Part shown: piece after piece, positions 17,159 through 27,714 of the stretch | Layout: every line of letters starts with the position of its first letter | Numbering within the stretch: position 1 is the stretch's first letter | From: a bacterium | Lineage (GTDB): Bacteria > Campylobacterota > Campylobacteria > Campylobacterales > Sulfurimonadaceae | Reading direction: 5' to 3' | DNA length: 48,789 nt | Assembly (NCBI GenBank): GCA_018822665.1 | Contig: JAHJJX010000013.1 | Coordinates: 1 to 48,789 of the forward strand | Translations under genes and position numbers: made by a program | The notes under the pieces: model-generated | Database searches by the model: none | What the model was told of the DNA's origin: nothing | Seen by the model: only the letters and a program-made list of their open reading frames with translations

Positions 17159-18793
17159 TCTAAATTGTGAGAGCCTGTCGCTGAGAGTTAAAGCATTTTC
17201 TTCAAGTCTTTTAATCTCTTCCGACATTATATTGCTGCTTTTAACATTTTTTTCAACTTCTTTGCTTATTTGCGATATTTTATTAATAATATAGTGTGTG
17301 CTTTGCCCCGTTTTATGCAAAGCATCTAAAGACACGTTCATTGCTATAGTTGTGTCATTCATAGTATTTACGGTAAGTTCGATCTGGTCTTTAGCGTTTG
17401 ATGATACTTCTGTAAGGTTTTGTATATTATTTGCATTTGCATTCATTTTTTCACTTACATCATTGATGGATTGCACTATGACGCTGACGGTCGCATTGAT
17501 TTCGCTTAAACTTTTTTGTGTTCTCTCCGCAAGCTTTCTAACTTCATCGGCAACGACGGCAAATCCACGGCCATGCTCACCGGCACGGGCTGCTTCTATG
17601 GCTGCATTTAAGGCTAAAAGATTGGTCTGGTCTGCTATATCGCTTATAACACTGAGCACACCTTTAATCTGCTGTGCATCGGTACTAAGACGGGCTAAAT
17701 CATCCACTAAACTCATCTCCACCTCTGCGCTGTTATGCACCTCTTCAATCATTTCCACAATATGTTTACTTGCCACGTCTAATATTTCACTTACCTTAGA
17801 TATATCTCTTCTCACTACGTCTGCATCGTCCGTAGCTTCTTTTATCATTAGGATAGTTTCTTCACCATACTTTGTAGTCTGCATAATTATATTGGAAGTT
17901 TCTTCCATGCTTTTAGACATATCTACAAAATGCTTATCTACTTCCTGAACTATATTTTTATTGTTTTGAGCACTATTTTTTGAATCATCTATTGCTTCTC
18001 TTGTAGATGAAATCAGCAGATTGAGACTGGAGAATATACTAGATATTTCATCTGTTCCTAATGATTCTTGATGAAAAGTAAAATTTCTTTGGGTATTAAT
18101 GGTATTCATACTGTGCTGAAGTTTTTCAATTGATTTATGAATTACAGAAATTAACAAGCCACTGATTACCATTAAAAATATTAAAGCAAAAATAGCTGTA
18201 TACCATATCTGATTTTCATAACCGGATAATTTTTCATCAAATGAAGCAATATTTTCATTTAAAGATTTTTTTGTGAAATCAACCAGTGCTTCCAATTCTT
18301 CTTTTGTTTTAACGGCTACGGAATTATACGAAGCGATGGCATCTACTTTGTCTTCATTATCAGCATCTTCATCCGTAAACTCATTCACCATGCCAAGTCC
18401 AATTATACTTAATGCCTTTGTTCTTAATGAAATATTTTTCACTATCGTTTTAAGTTCATTAAACTCCTCTAGCGAAGACATAAGCTCTAGTTCTGCGATA
18501 GATTTACTCAAATCTTCCTGTATTTTAATATTTTTATTTTTATAGTCGCTTTGTAACTTCAGCTGAGACGCTGCTGATGTCAAAAATATATTTTGCAAAG
18601 TGGCAATTGAATCAGATATATCCCCTGATAAAGATATAAGATGAAGCTGTTTTGATTTAAAATCATCAAAACTATTTTTTGAAACACTAAAAGCGCTAAA
18701 ACTTATGATGCTTGTTATACCAAGAGAAATGAGACCTATGGCTACTATAAACCATATTTTTGCTTTTATACTTAAATGTTCTATTGCATTCAT
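17153..18793 (-). CDS. Methyl-accepting chemotaxis protein
   Basis: A 546-residue chemoreceptor. TM1 is at about residues 13-35 and TM2 at 194-217, flanking a ~155-residue periplasmic, mostly helical sensor (four-helix-bundle type by appearance, with no Cache motif seen). A short HAMP-like region and a cytoplasmic methyl-accepting coiled coil follow, with the conserved tip [20 protein letters not shown] then [20 protein letters not shown]. The tip binds CheW/CheA. The C-terminus lacks a CheR-tethering pentapeptide. It follows the porin gene by 24 bp, forming a possible small protein-porin-MCP operon, which may link ligand entry and sensing (inference). Confidence 0.92.
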   Translation of the reverse strand: MNAIEHLSIKAKIWFIVAIGLISLGITSIISFSAFSVSKNSFDDFKSKQLHLISLSGDISDSIATLQNIFLTSAASQLKLQSDYKNKNIKIQEDLSKSIAELELMSSLEEFNELKTIVKNISLRTKALSIIGLGMVNEFTDEDADNEDKVDAIASYNSVAVKTKEELEALVDFTKKSLNENIASFDEKLSGYENQIWYTAIFALIFLMVISGLLISVIHKSIEKLQHSMNTINTQRNFTFHQESLGTDEISSIFSSLNLLISSTREAIDDSKNSAQNNKNIVQEVDKHFVDMSKSMEETSNIIMQTTKYGEETILMIKEATDDADVVRRDISKVSEILDVASKHIVEMIEEVHNSAEVEMSLVDDLARLSTDAQQIKGVLSVISDIADQTNLLALNAAIEAARAGEHGRGFAVVADEVRKLAERTQKSLSEINATVSVIVQSINDVSEKMNANANNIQNLTEVSSNAKDQIELTVNTMNDTTIAMNVSLDALHKTGQSTHYIINKISQISKEVEKNVKSSNIMSEEIKRLEENALTLSDRLSQFRT

Positions 18794-18817
18794 CTTTTTA
18801 CCTGTCTGTTGAAAATA

Positions 18818-20224
18818 TTAATACGCTACGTTAAATAGTAAATAATAGTTATTTAATTTGTCTAGGGTCGTTGGAGCCAAGCTGGCTACATCTGCTACTT
18901 TCATTGGAGCACCAATCTGGTATCCGCTTCCTGTATATTCATAATCAATCATCTGCGCACCAAGACGAAGGTGTGCATAACGGTTAATCGGCTGGATATA
19001 ATATACTTCATAGGCACTTCCGCGAGTAGCTAGTTTATTTGTCAAATCGTTTGAACCCTGCGTAAAACTAAACCAGTTTTCGCTTCCTTTATTGTATTCA
19101 ACACCGAATCTAGGATTATTCATACTCTCGATTTGCATTGTATATCTCGCACCTACCCAAAAAGCACTACCGTTTTTTTGGTCTGTACTGACAGTCGTTC
19201 CAATCATATTTGTGCTTAACAAACCGACATTCATGCCATTATATAAACTTGTGTCACCATTTGGTTTCGCTTGAGAAACAGCATAATGAGCAAATATATC
19301 CAATCCGCTATTGGCAAGATTTGTAAACTCTAACATAGCCGTGTAGAGCATAATATCACCGATGTTCTTATTGTCCCCCGGAACATTCGAAACAACATCT
19401 CTCGCCTGAACCGCGCTCAATTGTAAAAGTGAACCGTTTATTCCTAAGCCGCTATCCAAAAATACCCCAAGAACATTTGAATCTGCTATTCCTCCTGGGT
19501 TTCCTACATAACTCTGCGCTGATTGGTCTTGGTACCCTTTACCGTATCCGACTCTTAGTGCCAAACCATCTACATTACTTGCTTTTTGAAGATTTGCAGT
19601 AGCTACGATACCGTCTGCCGCACCATCAAAACTAAGAGCTGAATACGTTGCTTTACGAACAGTATTATCTTTAAACTGATGAGAAGGACCATCTGAACTC
19701 GGCTGACGGCCCAAAGTTAAGACAACAGGCACTTCGCCTTTTAAAACAGTCCAGTCAACGTATGCTCTTTCTACAAAAAGACCGCTATCCGAAGGACGTC
19801 TTCCCTGCATAGGATCTGCCCCTGCAAAAACATTAATATTTGAATCCGCCCAATTTTTATACATAACCAGACGACCTGTAAACTTCATATCATCCGTAAT
19901 TTCAGAATCCATATTTAATCTCAAGCGATTAGACCAAATATTGTTATCAGTTGCTTGAGTACCCGCAGCGTCCTGACTTTCAAAACTATCCACACGGGCA
20001 CGAAACTCTAAACCAAAATTGATTTTATCAACCATAGTAGAAGTTTCAACACTGTCGATGCGTTCTTCTAGAGCGTCATTCGAGTCCGACTGAGATGCTT
20101 TTAGTTCATTGATTTGCTTTTGCAAACCGTTAATTTTATCCATCAACTCGGTGTTTGATTCTGCAGCAGTTAAAGACAATGCAACGAGTGATGTTGCTAA
20201 ACTTAATTTTATAATTTTCTTCAT
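18818..20224 (-). CDS. Outer-membrane porin-like protein (DUF3373-like)
   Basis: A 468-residue exported protein starting MKKIIKLSLATSLVALSLTA with a signal peptide ending near TAAES. I chose ATG 20224 (RBS AAGGG) rather than an in-frame start at 20281 that precedes the signal peptide. A coiled coil (LMDKINGLQKQINELKASQS) follows, then a long beta-rich region with alternating aromatic/Gly patterns, closing with NNYYLLFNVAY, the terminal aromatic pattern of outer-membrane barrels. The coiled coil plus barrel resembles porins of the DUF3373 group in Campylobacterota. The substrate is unknown. It lies between the small exported protein and the chemoreceptor gene. Confidence 0.7.
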   Translation of the reverse strand: MKKIIKLSLATSLVALSLTAAESNTELMDKINGLQKQINELKASQSDSNDALEERIDSVETSTMVDKINFGLEFRARVDSFESQDAAGTQATDNNIWSNRLRLNMDSEITDDMKFTGRLVMYKNWADSNINVFAGADPMQGRRPSDSGLFVERAYVDWTVLKGEVPVVLTLGRQPSSDGPSHQFKDNTVRKATYSALSFDGAADGIVATANLQKASNVDGLALRVGYGKGYQDQSAQSYVGNPGGIADSNVLGVFLDSGLGINGSLLQLSAVQARDVVSNVPGDNKNIGDIMLYTAMLEFTNLANSGLDIFAHYAVSQAKPNGDTSLYNGMNVGLLSTNMIGTTVSTDQKNGSAFWVGARYTMQIESMNNPRFGVEYNKGSENWFSFTQGSNDLTNKLATRGSAYEVYYIQPINRYAHLRLGAQMIDYEYTGSGYQIGAPMKVADVASLAPTTLDKLNNYYLLFNVAY

Positions 20225-20240
20225 TGATATTCCCTTTTTC

Positions 20241-20498
20241 TTACACACCTGCCGCTTCTGGATGATCAGAATCCGCAGCATGATTTGTTAAATATTTTTT
20301 TAAATCGCTTTTGTCGGCATCAGATAATTTATCGATTCCCAACTTTTCCATTTTGTCATCTTTTTCAAATACTTTTTCCCACTGTTTTATAGCTTTAGAA
20401 CTCGCATCTAAACCCAACTTAACCGCGATTTCCTTACCGCCTGCAGATGCAATGCTTGCAACAACAGATAAGGATAAGAGCAAACGAAATAATTTCAT
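20241..20498 (-). CDS. Small exported protein of unknown function
   Basis: An 85-residue protein with a clear signal peptide (MKLFRLLLSLSVVASIASA, cleavage near residue 19), leaving a ~66-residue helical mature form rich in K and D (KQWEKVFEKDDKMEKLGIDK, then LSDADKSDLKKYLTNHAADS). The size and the LSDADKSDLKKYL helix recall small class I cytochromes c, but there is no CXXCH, so it cannot bind heme covalently. ATG is preceded by AAAGG. It precedes the porin gene by 16 bp and likely heads that operon. Function unknown. Confidence 0.65.
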   Translation of the reverse strand: MKLFRLLLSLSVVASIASAGGKEIAVKLGLDASSKAIKQWEKVFEKDDKMEKLGIDKLSDADKSDLKKYLTNHAADSDHPEAAGV

Positions 20499-20674
20499 GT
20501 CAATACCTTTAATCTAATTTACGAGCCATGTTATCCTAAGTAAAATAAACTTTAACTTATTTAACCGAATATCGCTATTATGTTTAAAATAATATTTTTT
20601 TTTATTTGTATATTTAGTGTAAATATTTAATTATTTAAAAAGATAAAAATATTCGAGGAATAATTGAAGAATGA

Positions 20675-20701
20675 AACTTAGTGCGATTACAGCACTAAGT
20701 T
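20675..20701 (-). terminator. Hairpin terminator after purL
   Basis: A perfect 10-bp stem (AACTTAGTGC with GCACTAAGTT) and 7-nt loop, 17 bp past the purL stop. On the minus strand it is followed by TTTCATTCTT, a partial U-tract, which fits an intrinsic terminator. It is unrelated to the dispersed motif. Confidence 0.6.
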
Positions 20702-20718
20702 AAAGAAAATAGTTTGTT

Positions 20719-22932
20719 TTATAAATCTCTTTCGATAACTCTTTTAAAAGTATTAAAATAATTATCTTGCAGTTCTGACATACTCATTATTACATCGTTT
20801 ACTTTGATTGTATCTCCGCCGATGGTTCCTATCTGCTCGCAAGCCAAGCCACCTAGCATGTCTTCAAAATCCGCACAGTTCTCCGGCTTCACTTCGATAA
20901 TTGCTCGAGACATACTTTCAGCAAAAATATCTCTCTCATCAGCTACAAGCATCGTAACATCACAGCCAAGTCCAGAAGTAGCGGACATTTTAGCCAAAGC
21001 GATTGCAACACCGCCGCTGCTTGCATCTTTTGCACAGGAGAGCAAACCTTTTTTATTTGCTTCAATCACTAAAGCCCAAAGAGCAAGTTCATTTTTATAG
21101 TTTATCTCAGGTAAAGTTCCTGCGACAGTTCCGCAAATCTCTTTCATGTATAAAGATCCGCCGAATTCGCTTTTTGATTCACCCACAAGGTAAAGCACAC
21201 TTCCGGCATTTTGAAAACTTGACATTAAAACCTTGTTTTCATCATCATTTACACCCACAGTCGCGATAGATGGAGTTGGAAAAACAGATATGCCGTTTGT
21301 TTCATTATAAAGGGAAACGTTTCCGCCGATTACAGGAGTAGTAAGTTCTGCACAAGCTTCTTTGATGCCCAAACACCCTTCGGCAAACTGCCACATAACT
21401 TCTGGGTTTTCCGGATTCCCATAGTTTAAGCAGTCCGTAATTGCAAGTGGTCTCGCACCGCTCATCGCAACATTTCTGCCACTCTCAATTACTGCCGCAG
21501 CAGCCCCTCTGCGAGGGTCTATATAGCAGTAGCGAACATTACAATCCGCGGACATTGCTAAGGCTTTTTTATTCTCTTTGATACGAATAACCGAAGCATC
21601 TAACATTCCGCCTTTTTTGATTGTGTTTGTTTGCACCATAGAATCATATTGCGTATATATCCAAGATTTATCTACAACTTCCATAGATTTTGTAAGTTTA
21701 GCAAAAGCGTCTTGGTTAGATACTTTGGTAAAATCATTAATTGTTACATTTGCGATTGCATCTAAATATTTAGGACGAGAAACCGGGCGCTTAAGCACCG
21801 GAGCTTCTTCACTTACAGGGTTTACAGGAACTTCAGCGCACTTCTCTCCGTGCCAAAAAAGCTCCATATTTCCCGTTGCCGTAACTTCACCGATAACCGC
21901 AGCATCCAAATCCCATTTTTCAAAGATTTTAATAATCTCGGCTTCACTTCCTTTTTTAGCGCAAAGAAGCATACGCTCTTGCGATTCACTCAGCATAAAA
22001 TCATACGGAGTCATATTCTCTTCACGAGCAGGAACACGGTCTAAGTGCATTGTCATTCCTGAACCCGAACGCCCTGCCATCTCAAAAGATGAAGAGGTAA
22101 GCCCGGCAGCACCCATATCCTGAATACCGATAACATGGTCTGTTTTGAAAAGTTCCAAACATGCCTCAAGCAAAAGTTTTTCAGTAAAAGGGTCACCGAC
22201 TTGAACAGTCGGACGAAGAGATTTTGACTCTTCTGTAAAACTGTCAGATGACATAACAGCTCCCCCAAGACCATCTCTACCTGTTTTTGCGCCAACATAA
22301 ATTACAGGATTGCCAATTCCGTCCGCACGACCATAAAAAATTTCATCCGATTTTGCAAGACCTAGAGTAAAAGCATTTACTAAAATATTCCCATTGTAGC
22401 ACTCATCAAAGCTTGTTTCTCCGCCGATAGTCGGAACACCCATACAGTTTCCATAACCACCGATTCCCTCAACAACACCGCGAACTAAATATCTTTGATG
22501 CGCAGATATCTTATCATCATTTAAAACATTACCAAATCTTAAAGCATTGAGATTTGCAATAGGGCGGGCACCCATTGTAAAAACGTCACGCATAATCCCG
22601 CCTACACCCGTAGCAGCACCTTGGTAAGGCTCGATAAAACTTGGGTGATTGTGTGATTCCATCTTAAATACAGCTGCATACCCTTCACCGATATCGATAA
22701 CACCTGCATTCTCACCAGGACCCTGGATAACCCATGGAGCTTTTGTCGGAAATCCGCTCAAGTGAATTTTAGATGATTTATAACTACAGTGCTCACTCCA
22801 CATAGCAGAAAAAATTCCTATCTCCACCAAGTTTGGTTCACGGTTTAAAATCTTTTTAATATGCGCATAGTCTTCGCTTGAAAGTTTGTGTGATGCAAGT
22901 ACTTTTTCTATGTTATCTAGTTGTTGGCTCAC
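20719..22932 (-). CDS. purL: Phosphoribosylformylglycinamidine synthase subunit PurL
   Basis: A 737-residue small-type PurL, the ATP-using synthetase subunit that converts FGAR to FGAM together with PurS and the glutaminase PurQ. The active-site stretch [15 protein letters not shown], then [10 protein letters not shown] and [20 protein letters not shown], identify it, and the second half repeats the fold ([15 protein letters not shown] near the end). Neither purS nor purQ is adjacent. Length is normal for the PurSQL type. Confidence 0.97.
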   Translation of the reverse strand: MSQQLDNIEKVLASHKLSSEDYAHIKKILNREPNLVEIGIFSAMWSEHCSYKSSKIHLSGFPTKAPWVIQGPGENAGVIDIGEGYAAVFKMESHNHPSFIEPYQGAATGVGGIMRDVFTMGARPIANLNALRFGNVLNDDKISAHQRYLVRGVVEGIGGYGNCMGVPTIGGETSFDECYNGNILVNAFTLGLAKSDEIFYGRADGIGNPVIYVGAKTGRDGLGGAVMSSDSFTEESKSLRPTVQVGDPFTEKLLLEACLELFKTDHVIGIQDMGAAGLTSSSFEMAGRSGSGMTMHLDRVPAREENMTPYDFMLSESQERMLLCAKKGSEAEIIKIFEKWDLDAAVIGEVTATGNMELFWHGEKCAEVPVNPVSEEAPVLKRPVSRPKYLDAIANVTINDFTKVSNQDAFAKLTKSMEVVDKSWIYTQYDSMVQTNTIKKGGMLDASVIRIKENKKALAMSADCNVRYCYIDPRRGAAAAVIESGRNVAMSGARPLAITDCLNYGNPENPEVMWQFAEGCLGIKEACAELTTPVIGGNVSLYNETNGISVFPTPSIATVGVNDDENKVLMSSFQNAGSVLYLVGESKSEFGGSLYMKEICGTVAGTLPEINYKNELALWALVIEANKKGLLSCAKDASSGGVAIALAKMSATSGLGCDVTMLVADERDIFAESMSRAIIEVKPENCADFEDMLGGLACEQIGTIGGDTIKVNDVIMSMSELQDNYFNTFKRVIERDL

Positions 22933-22995
22933 GGATGATTCCTAAAATTTTGGTTTTTAAAGAGGGATTATATCTAATTAGATGTAAAAAGTGTT

Positions 22996-23520
22996 TTAAT
23001 GGAAAGAAAAGTCGGTTTTCGTGCGAATATTTTTCTTTAATGAAAAAATATTTTTATAATAAATCTCTAAAATTTCATACTCTTTTTTAGCAAGTGGAAG
23101 CTTGATTTTAAACGCATCGGACACCTCTTTTCCTAACATAACCTTCGCCAAAGGAGAGTGAATGGAAATAAGTCCATTTTCCGGTTCGGATTCTAAAACT
23201 CCACAAAGAGTATATATCTCCTCTTCATCCGTGTCGAGATTCAGTATTTTAACACTGCTACCAAAACGAACTCTTTCATGCGGAAACTGTGAAGGGTCTA
23301 TAATTTGTGATTTTTGGATCATTGCATTAAGATAAAAAAGCCTTTTGTCTATAAAGCGGAGTTTTTCTTTCGCTGCATGATAATCTGCATTTTCGCTTCT
23401 ATCGCCCTGAGCAGCTGCAACCAATTTTTCATGAGCAACTTCAGGTTTTTCCACTTCTAGCAAGAATCTAAATTCTTCAACTAAAAGGTCATAACCCTCT
23501 ATGCTCATAGGCTCTTTCAA
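22996..23520 (-). CDS. greA: Transcription elongation factor GreA
   Basis: A 174-residue GreA, which enters the RNA polymerase secondary channel and stimulates transcript cleavage. The coiled-coil tip AQGDRSENADYHAAKEK contains the acidic pair D..E. The C-terminal FKBP-like domain has the ISIHSPLAKVMLGKEVSD signature. The best start is the TTG at 23520, with AAGG upstream, because the family N-terminus is xEPMSxxGY; ATG 23508 would drop the conserved EP. A basic tail of about 20 residues (KKNIRTKTDFSFH) extends past the usual end. Confidence 0.88.
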   Translation of the reverse strand: MKEPMSIEGYDLLVEEFRFLLEVEKPEVAHEKLVAAAQGDRSENADYHAAKEKLRFIDKRLFYLNAMIQKSQIIDPSQFPHERVRFGSSVKILNLDTDEEEIYTLCGVLESEPENGLISIHSPLAKVMLGKEVSDAFKIKLPLAKKEYEILEIYYKNIFSLKKNIRTKTDFSFH

Positions 23521-23529
23521 TTCAAGGCC

Positions 23530-23856
23530 TTAATGGTTAAACCCTATGATGTAATATGTTTCTTTATTTTCTAATTTTCTCACCGTCACTTTATACTTAT
23601 CGCTAAAATGTTGAATTTTTTCATGTGCTTCTACTGCAATCTCCGGACTTGGAGCTTCTATTTTTATTTTAAAACAATCATTTGTATTAGACAGCGCTAC
23701 AAAAGAGCCGTCAACTCTGAGCGCATCATGCAAATCCATAATATGCTTTTGGATTTTTTCGTACCCCTGCGTATTTTTCTCTATCTTCTCCAACTGCTTG
23801 ATTAAAGCGTCATTTGGCGCATATCCGAGCTGTGTCAGCATTGCATCTCTTTGCAT
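23530..23856 (-). CDS. Protein of unknown function
   Basis: A 108-residue soluble protein beginning MQRDAMLTQLGYAPNDALIK. ATG 23856 has AAGGAATA upstream; a longer reading from 23934 would cross the promoter of the divergent HDOD gene. An N-terminal helix is followed by an apparent small alpha/beta domain (FKIKIEAPSPEIAVEAHEKI and VTVRKLENKETYYIIGF). I do not recognise it. It lies 9 bp ahead of greA on the same strand, so they probably share a transcript. Confidence 0.6.
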   Translation of the reverse strand: MQRDAMLTQLGYAPNDALIKQLEKIEKNTQGYEKIQKHIMDLHDALRVDGSFVALSNTNDCFKIKIEAPSPEIAVEAHEKIQHFSDKYKVTVRKLENKETYYIIGFNH

Positions 23857-23934
23857 ATTATTCCTTATAATAGATTTTCCAAAAAATAATAACACTTTTT
23901 TGTAAATATTCAGTATTAATTTATGTGCATGCAC

Positions 23935-23940
23935 TATAAT
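23935..23940 (+). promoter_or_regulatory. Putative -10 element of the HDOD gene
   Basis: TATAAT 32 bp before the HDOD start codon in the divergent gap; no clear -35. Confidence 0.45.
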
Positions 23941-23972
23941 TATAGAAAAAAAGATACTAAAAAGAGAGTGCT

Positions 23973-24773
23973 ATGACTGAAGAGATACTAAAACAGATTA
24001 AACAACTTCCCCCGCTTCCGGAATCTGCTATGCAAATTGAGGCAGTTTATCAGAATCCAAACAGCAGCTTTAATGATATGGTTAAAATTTTAGAAAAAGA
24101 TCCTCTTTTAACTGCGGATATATTAAAAGCCGCGAATTCTCCGCTTTACGGCTTTAGTCGTGAAATTAATGCCATTAGTCAGGCTGTCGGTTTATTTGGC
24201 ATGGGAACAGTGAGAGGTTTTGCACTAGCGTCCATTGTTAAAAAAAGCTTTTCACTCGATTTATCTCCCTATGGAATCAATAATGATATGTTCTCCGCAT
24301 TGTCTAAAAAACAGCACGGATTGATGACTGCTTGGTGCTTAAGAAAAGAGAATAAGCTTCTGGGAGTACTTTCTCCGGCAGCTTTTTTAGTTGAGATTGG
24401 GAAAGTACTTATTTCTCAACAAATTATGGCAGAAAAAAAACAGGATGTTTTTCGCGATGCCCTTAAAGATCTTCAAGACGTGGAAGAAGCTGAGAGAAAA
24501 ATCGTTGGCACAAACACACCTGAAGTAAGTGCGAGAATCTTTGAACATTGGAGATTTGAATCGTCACTTGTGGATGTTATCAAACATTGTCAAGAACCTC
24601 AAAATGCAGAACCTCAAAATCAAAGAGCAGCAAGTATTTTACACGTTGTTCGTGTTGCTGTTCCTATAAACGGCGTCATCACTGATCAAAGCATAAAAGA
24701 AGCGAAAGAGCTCATCGCTCGATACTCCCTTGATCTTGAAAGCTTTGAAAAAGCTTTAGAAAACGCTAGATAA
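23973..24773 (+). CDS. HDOD-domain protein
   Basis: A 266-residue cytoplasmic protein made of one HDOD domain, an HD-superfamily fold usually without the catalytic HD residues. The opening QIKQLPPLPESAMQIEAVYQ is the classical HDOD start, followed by ILEKDPLLTADILKAANSPL, YGFSREINAISQAVGLFG and the HDOD core around EIGKVLISQQI. HDOD proteins act in signalling and stress regulation rather than hydrolysis. A short EPQNAEPQNQ tandem occurs near residue 209. It lies just upstream of RNase R and holA on the same strand, with 7 bp to the RNase R start. Confidence 0.88.
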   Translation: MTEEILKQIKQLPPLPESAMQIEAVYQNPNSSFNDMVKILEKDPLLTADILKAANSPLYGFSREINAISQAVGLFGMGTVRGFALASIVKKSFSLDLSPYGINNDMFSALSKKQHGLMTAWCLRKENKLLGVLSPAAFLVEIGKVLISQQIMAEKKQDVFRDALKDLQDVEEAERKIVGTNTPEVSARIFEHWRFESSLVDVIKHCQEPQNAEPQNQRAASILHVVRVAVPINGVITDQSIKEAKELIARYSLDLESFEKALENAR

Positions 24774-24780
24774 CGTCCTT

Positions 24781-26727
24781 TTGAAATCTTTACTTATTCA
24801 TCTCACTCTTGGTCTTTGTGACCAAGATATCACCGCTGAAGATATGGTTTATATTAATAATTGGATGGCAAAAAAATACCTAACCAAAAATGGCACCATT
24901 TATAAATTTAATTCCAAGTACCGTGCCGGGACTTTGGGTTTAGTTCAAAAGAATACAGCGTACCTGAATGTTATAGGTGAAAATGTTAGGGATTTATTTA
25001 TTGGCGAGGGTGATTTGGGAAGTGCTAAAGAGGGTGATCTCATCATTGCCCAAAGGCTTTTAGGCGTAAGAGGAACTCCAAGTGCAAAAGTTGTAGAAAT
25101 TGTAGGACGTGCCATAAGCTACAGCGTTGCTTATGTTGTTCAAAAAGATTCTATGAAATCTTTGCTGGATTTAAAAACAGACTATCCCATCGGGGTGGAA
25201 ATAGACAAAGAAAGTTTCGACGCTTACAAAAACGGCGATGTATTCAAAATAGACAACCAAAATAATGTCATCATGGAAAAACTTGGAAATCTTCAAGACC
25301 CTCTTGTGGATGAAAAAATTGTTCTTGCACAATTTAACAAACATGATGAATTCAGTGAAGAAGTTTTACAAATTGCCACATCTTTTGAGTCGGTGGATGC
25401 TTCTAAGCACCCGCATCGTGTTGATTTAAGAAATTTGCCTTTTTGTACCATTGACCCCGTCACTGCTAAAGATTTCGATGACGCTATTTACTGGGATGAT
25501 ACAAATACAACTTTATATGTAGCCATAGCAGATGTAAGCGAGTACGTCACCCCCTTTGGTGCCATCGATAATGAAGCGATATACAGAAGTTTTTCTATCT
25601 ATCTTCCTCATCGCTCCATTCCCATGCTTCCTCGTCAACTAAGTGAAACTCTGTGCTCACTCCAAGCAAACGTTGACAGACTCTCCTATGTTTTTGAGAT
25701 GAAACTGGACATGGATGCTTTAGAAGTGAGTAAATCTAAAGTGTATGAAGCAATAATTCATTCTCAAAGAAGATTTAACTATGAAGAGATAGATGAGTTT
25801 TTTGAAGGAAAATTAAAAGCTAAAAACAGCAGTGAAGAGATAATTTTCAAATATATCAAAAAGTTACGCATCGTAACAGATGCCCTCAAAAGAAAAAGGT
25901 TAAAAGTAGGTTATGATTTTCGCTCCAATGAACTGGAAATGTTCATAGATGAAAATTCAAATCTCACACATACAACCTATGCGCAAGAAACCCCTTCGCA
26001 CGCGCTTATTGAAGACTGTATGCTTTTAGCGAATAAAGAAGCGGCGGCCAGATTTGACAGAGGGATATTCAGAATACATGAACCGCCGAGTCAGGTAAAA
26101 CTGCAGATTTTGTATCAGGAACTCGCCGGAATTGGTATGTTTATAGATATAAAAAATTCTATTAAAGAAACCATTTCAGACATACAAAGACAAGCAAAAG
26201 AGATGGGGCTTGAATCAGAGGTGGATACTTTGATTATCCGTTCACAGATGCAAGCGAGATATTCACCGCTGAACGCAGGTCACTTTGGTCTTGGTTTTGA
26301 AGCATACACACACTTCACTTCACCGATTCGTAGATATTCCGACTTGATAGTACACCGTCTTTTAAAGGCTATAAACAACAACGATACGCTTGAAGGCTCT
26401 TATGTTCTAAGAAATATAGAAGCACTCAGCATGAGCGTAAGTGAAAAAGAAAGAGAAGCAAGCACTATAGAAGTTGAATTTATGGCCAGAAAATTTGCCA
26501 GATGGGCTGTGTTAAACATGGACAAAGAGCTCAAAGCGCGCATTAGTGCAACGGAACCTGAAGTAAGAGCGGAACTGCATGATGAAATTATGGGAGCAAA
26601 ATTTTACATAACTTCAGACAGCAATGTCGTTCTTTTTGAAGACGTAGTCGTTCAAATAGAGCGTGTTGATATAGCAAAAGCTAAAATATTTGCAAGAGTA
26701 TTAAGAAAACAAAGTGATGAAGCATAG
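24781..26727 (+). CDS. rnr: Ribonuclease R / VacB-type exoribonuclease
   Basis: A 648-residue RNase II/R-family 3'-5' exoribonuclease. An N-terminal cold-shock-like region is followed by the RNB catalytic domain with TIDPVTAKDFDDAIYWDD (metal Asp residues) and DVSEYVTPFGAIDNEAIYRS, then HFGLGFEAYTHFTSPIRRYS near residue 520. The C-terminus (ISATEPEVRAELHDEI onward) is a short, divergent S1-like region. The start appears to be TTG at 24781 without a good RBS, or ATG at 24844; the former fits the family N-terminus better. Followed directly by holA, as in other Campylobacterota. Confidence 0.9.
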   Translation: MKSLLIHLTLGLCDQDITAEDMVYINNWMAKKYLTKNGTIYKFNSKYRAGTLGLVQKNTAYLNVIGENVRDLFIGEGDLGSAKEGDLIIAQRLLGVRGTPSAKVVEIVGRAISYSVAYVVQKDSMKSLLDLKTDYPIGVEIDKESFDAYKNGDVFKIDNQNNVIMEKLGNLQDPLVDEKIVLAQFNKHDEFSEEVLQIATSFESVDASKHPHRVDLRNLPFCTIDPVTAKDFDDAIYWDDTNTTLYVAIADVSEYVTPFGAIDNEAIYRSFSIYLPHRSIPMLPRQLSETLCSLQANVDRLSYVFEMKLDMDALEVSKSKVYEAIIHSQRRFNYEEIDEFFEGKLKAKNSSEEIIFKYIKKLRIVTDALKRKRLKVGYDFRSNELEMFIDENSNLTHTTYAQETPSHALIEDCMLLANKEAAARFDRGIFRIHEPPSQVKLQILYQELAGIGMFIDIKNSIKETISDIQRQAKEMGLESEVDTLIIRSQMQARYSPLNAGHFGLGFEAYTHFTSPIRRYSDLIVHRLLKAINNNDTLEGSYVLRNIEALSMSVSEKEREASTIEVEFMARKFARWAVLNMDKELKARISATEPEVRAELHDEIMGAKFYITSDSNVVLFEDVVVQIERVDIAKAKIFARVLRKQSDEA

Positions 26728-27689
26728 TGTATAAAAGCGAATTAGATAAACATATACAAAACTCTAGTTTATCCAATAGCTTTGTTCTATTTGGGGAAAG
26801 CAGTTTTCTCATAGATAGATATACAAAGCTCTTGAGTAATATTGCAGATACCTCTGCCCTTCTTTTTTACCATGATGAGTATAACTACAATAGCGCAAAA
26901 GCGCATTTGTCACAAGCTTCACTTTTTGGAGACAGAAGTGTCCTTGTTATAAAAAGTGAGAAAAAAGTTGCCAAAAATGAACTTGATATCCTTATAGATT
27001 TATGCCAAAAAAACAAAGACAATGTTTTTGTTTATGCGTATTACGGAAGCGATCATAAAACTTATGCCAATGCATTTGCAAAAAAAAATACAATGAGTGT
27101 CAGATTTTTTCATCCGAACCATCATGATGCTCTGGGTATCATTCTCCAAGAAGCACAAGATAAAAATGTTAAAATAGATAAATATTCAATAACGCATCTC
27201 TTAAATATACACAACGGAGATGTAGCCCTCTCTTGCAATGAGATAGATAAATTTAGAGTATATGACAAAGAGATTACAACAAAAGATATTGACAATCTTG
27301 TTTTTGGATTAGCAGAAATAAATATAGAAGACCTTATAAAAAAGATTCTTCACAAAAAAGATTTTAAGAGTGACTTACATAATATTTTAGAGCACGCTGA
27401 AGATGAGATAAGAGTAGTAACAGCTCTTACGACTTATCTTACACAACTGTATATGTTTAATATCTATATAAGAGTCAATGGCACTGCAAACGCTTTGGAA
27501 ATTTTGGGATACCCAGCTCCAAAGTTTGTCGTAGATGAGAAAGCGGCATTGTCACTCAAATTCAAACCCCATACGTATTATAAACTTCACGAGCTGCTTT
27601 TGGATGCCGAGTTGAAAATGAAATCTTCAGGCATAGACAAATACTCTATTTTAATTTCTACACTTATCCGAGCTCAAAAACTTTTATAA
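26727..27689 (+). CDS. holA: DNA polymerase III subunit delta
   Basis: A 320-residue delta subunit of the clamp loader, which opens the sliding clamp. It is divergent in sequence but has the typical layout: FVLFGESSFLIDRYTKLL, DRSVLVIKSEKK, then KYSITHLLNIHNGDVALSCN and NEIDK. The C-terminal helical domain ends near SILISTLIRAQKLL. The start is a GTG that overlaps the rnr stop by one base (TAGTG). In C. jejuni rnr is followed by holA and then rpsF-ssb-rpsR; those three are not here. Its 3' end carries the perfect dispersed-motif hairpin. Confidence 0.82.
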   Translation: MYKSELDKHIQNSSLSNSFVLFGESSFLIDRYTKLLSNIADTSALLFYHDEYNYNSAKAHLSQASLFGDRSVLVIKSEKKVAKNELDILIDLCQKNKDNVFVYAYYGSDHKTYANAFAKKNTMSVRFFHPNHHDALGIILQEAQDKNVKIDKYSITHLLNIHNGDVALSCNEIDKFRVYDKEITTKDIDNLVFGLAEINIEDLIKKILHKKDFKSDLHNILEHAEDEIRVVTALTTYLTQLYMFNIYIRVNGTANALEILGYPAPKFVVDEKAALSLKFKPHTYYKLHELLLDAELKMKSSGIDKYSILISTLIRAQKLL

Positions 27690-27714
27690 CAAAACACATA
27701 ACATACTTCAAAGA

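Noticed and set aside
18384-18395. TTCACCATGCCA in the chemoreceptor gene as another motif copy
   Set aside because: The core is broken (CACCATGCC); two mismatches put it at the level expected by chance. TACGGCATGTGTTG (37421-37434) and CCCTCATGCCAAG (29700-29712) were left out for the same reason.
20540-20620. CGATAT element upstream of the small exported protein as a sigma28 promoter
   Set aside because: No -35 at proper spacing; a single 6-bp match in AT-rich DNA is not enough.
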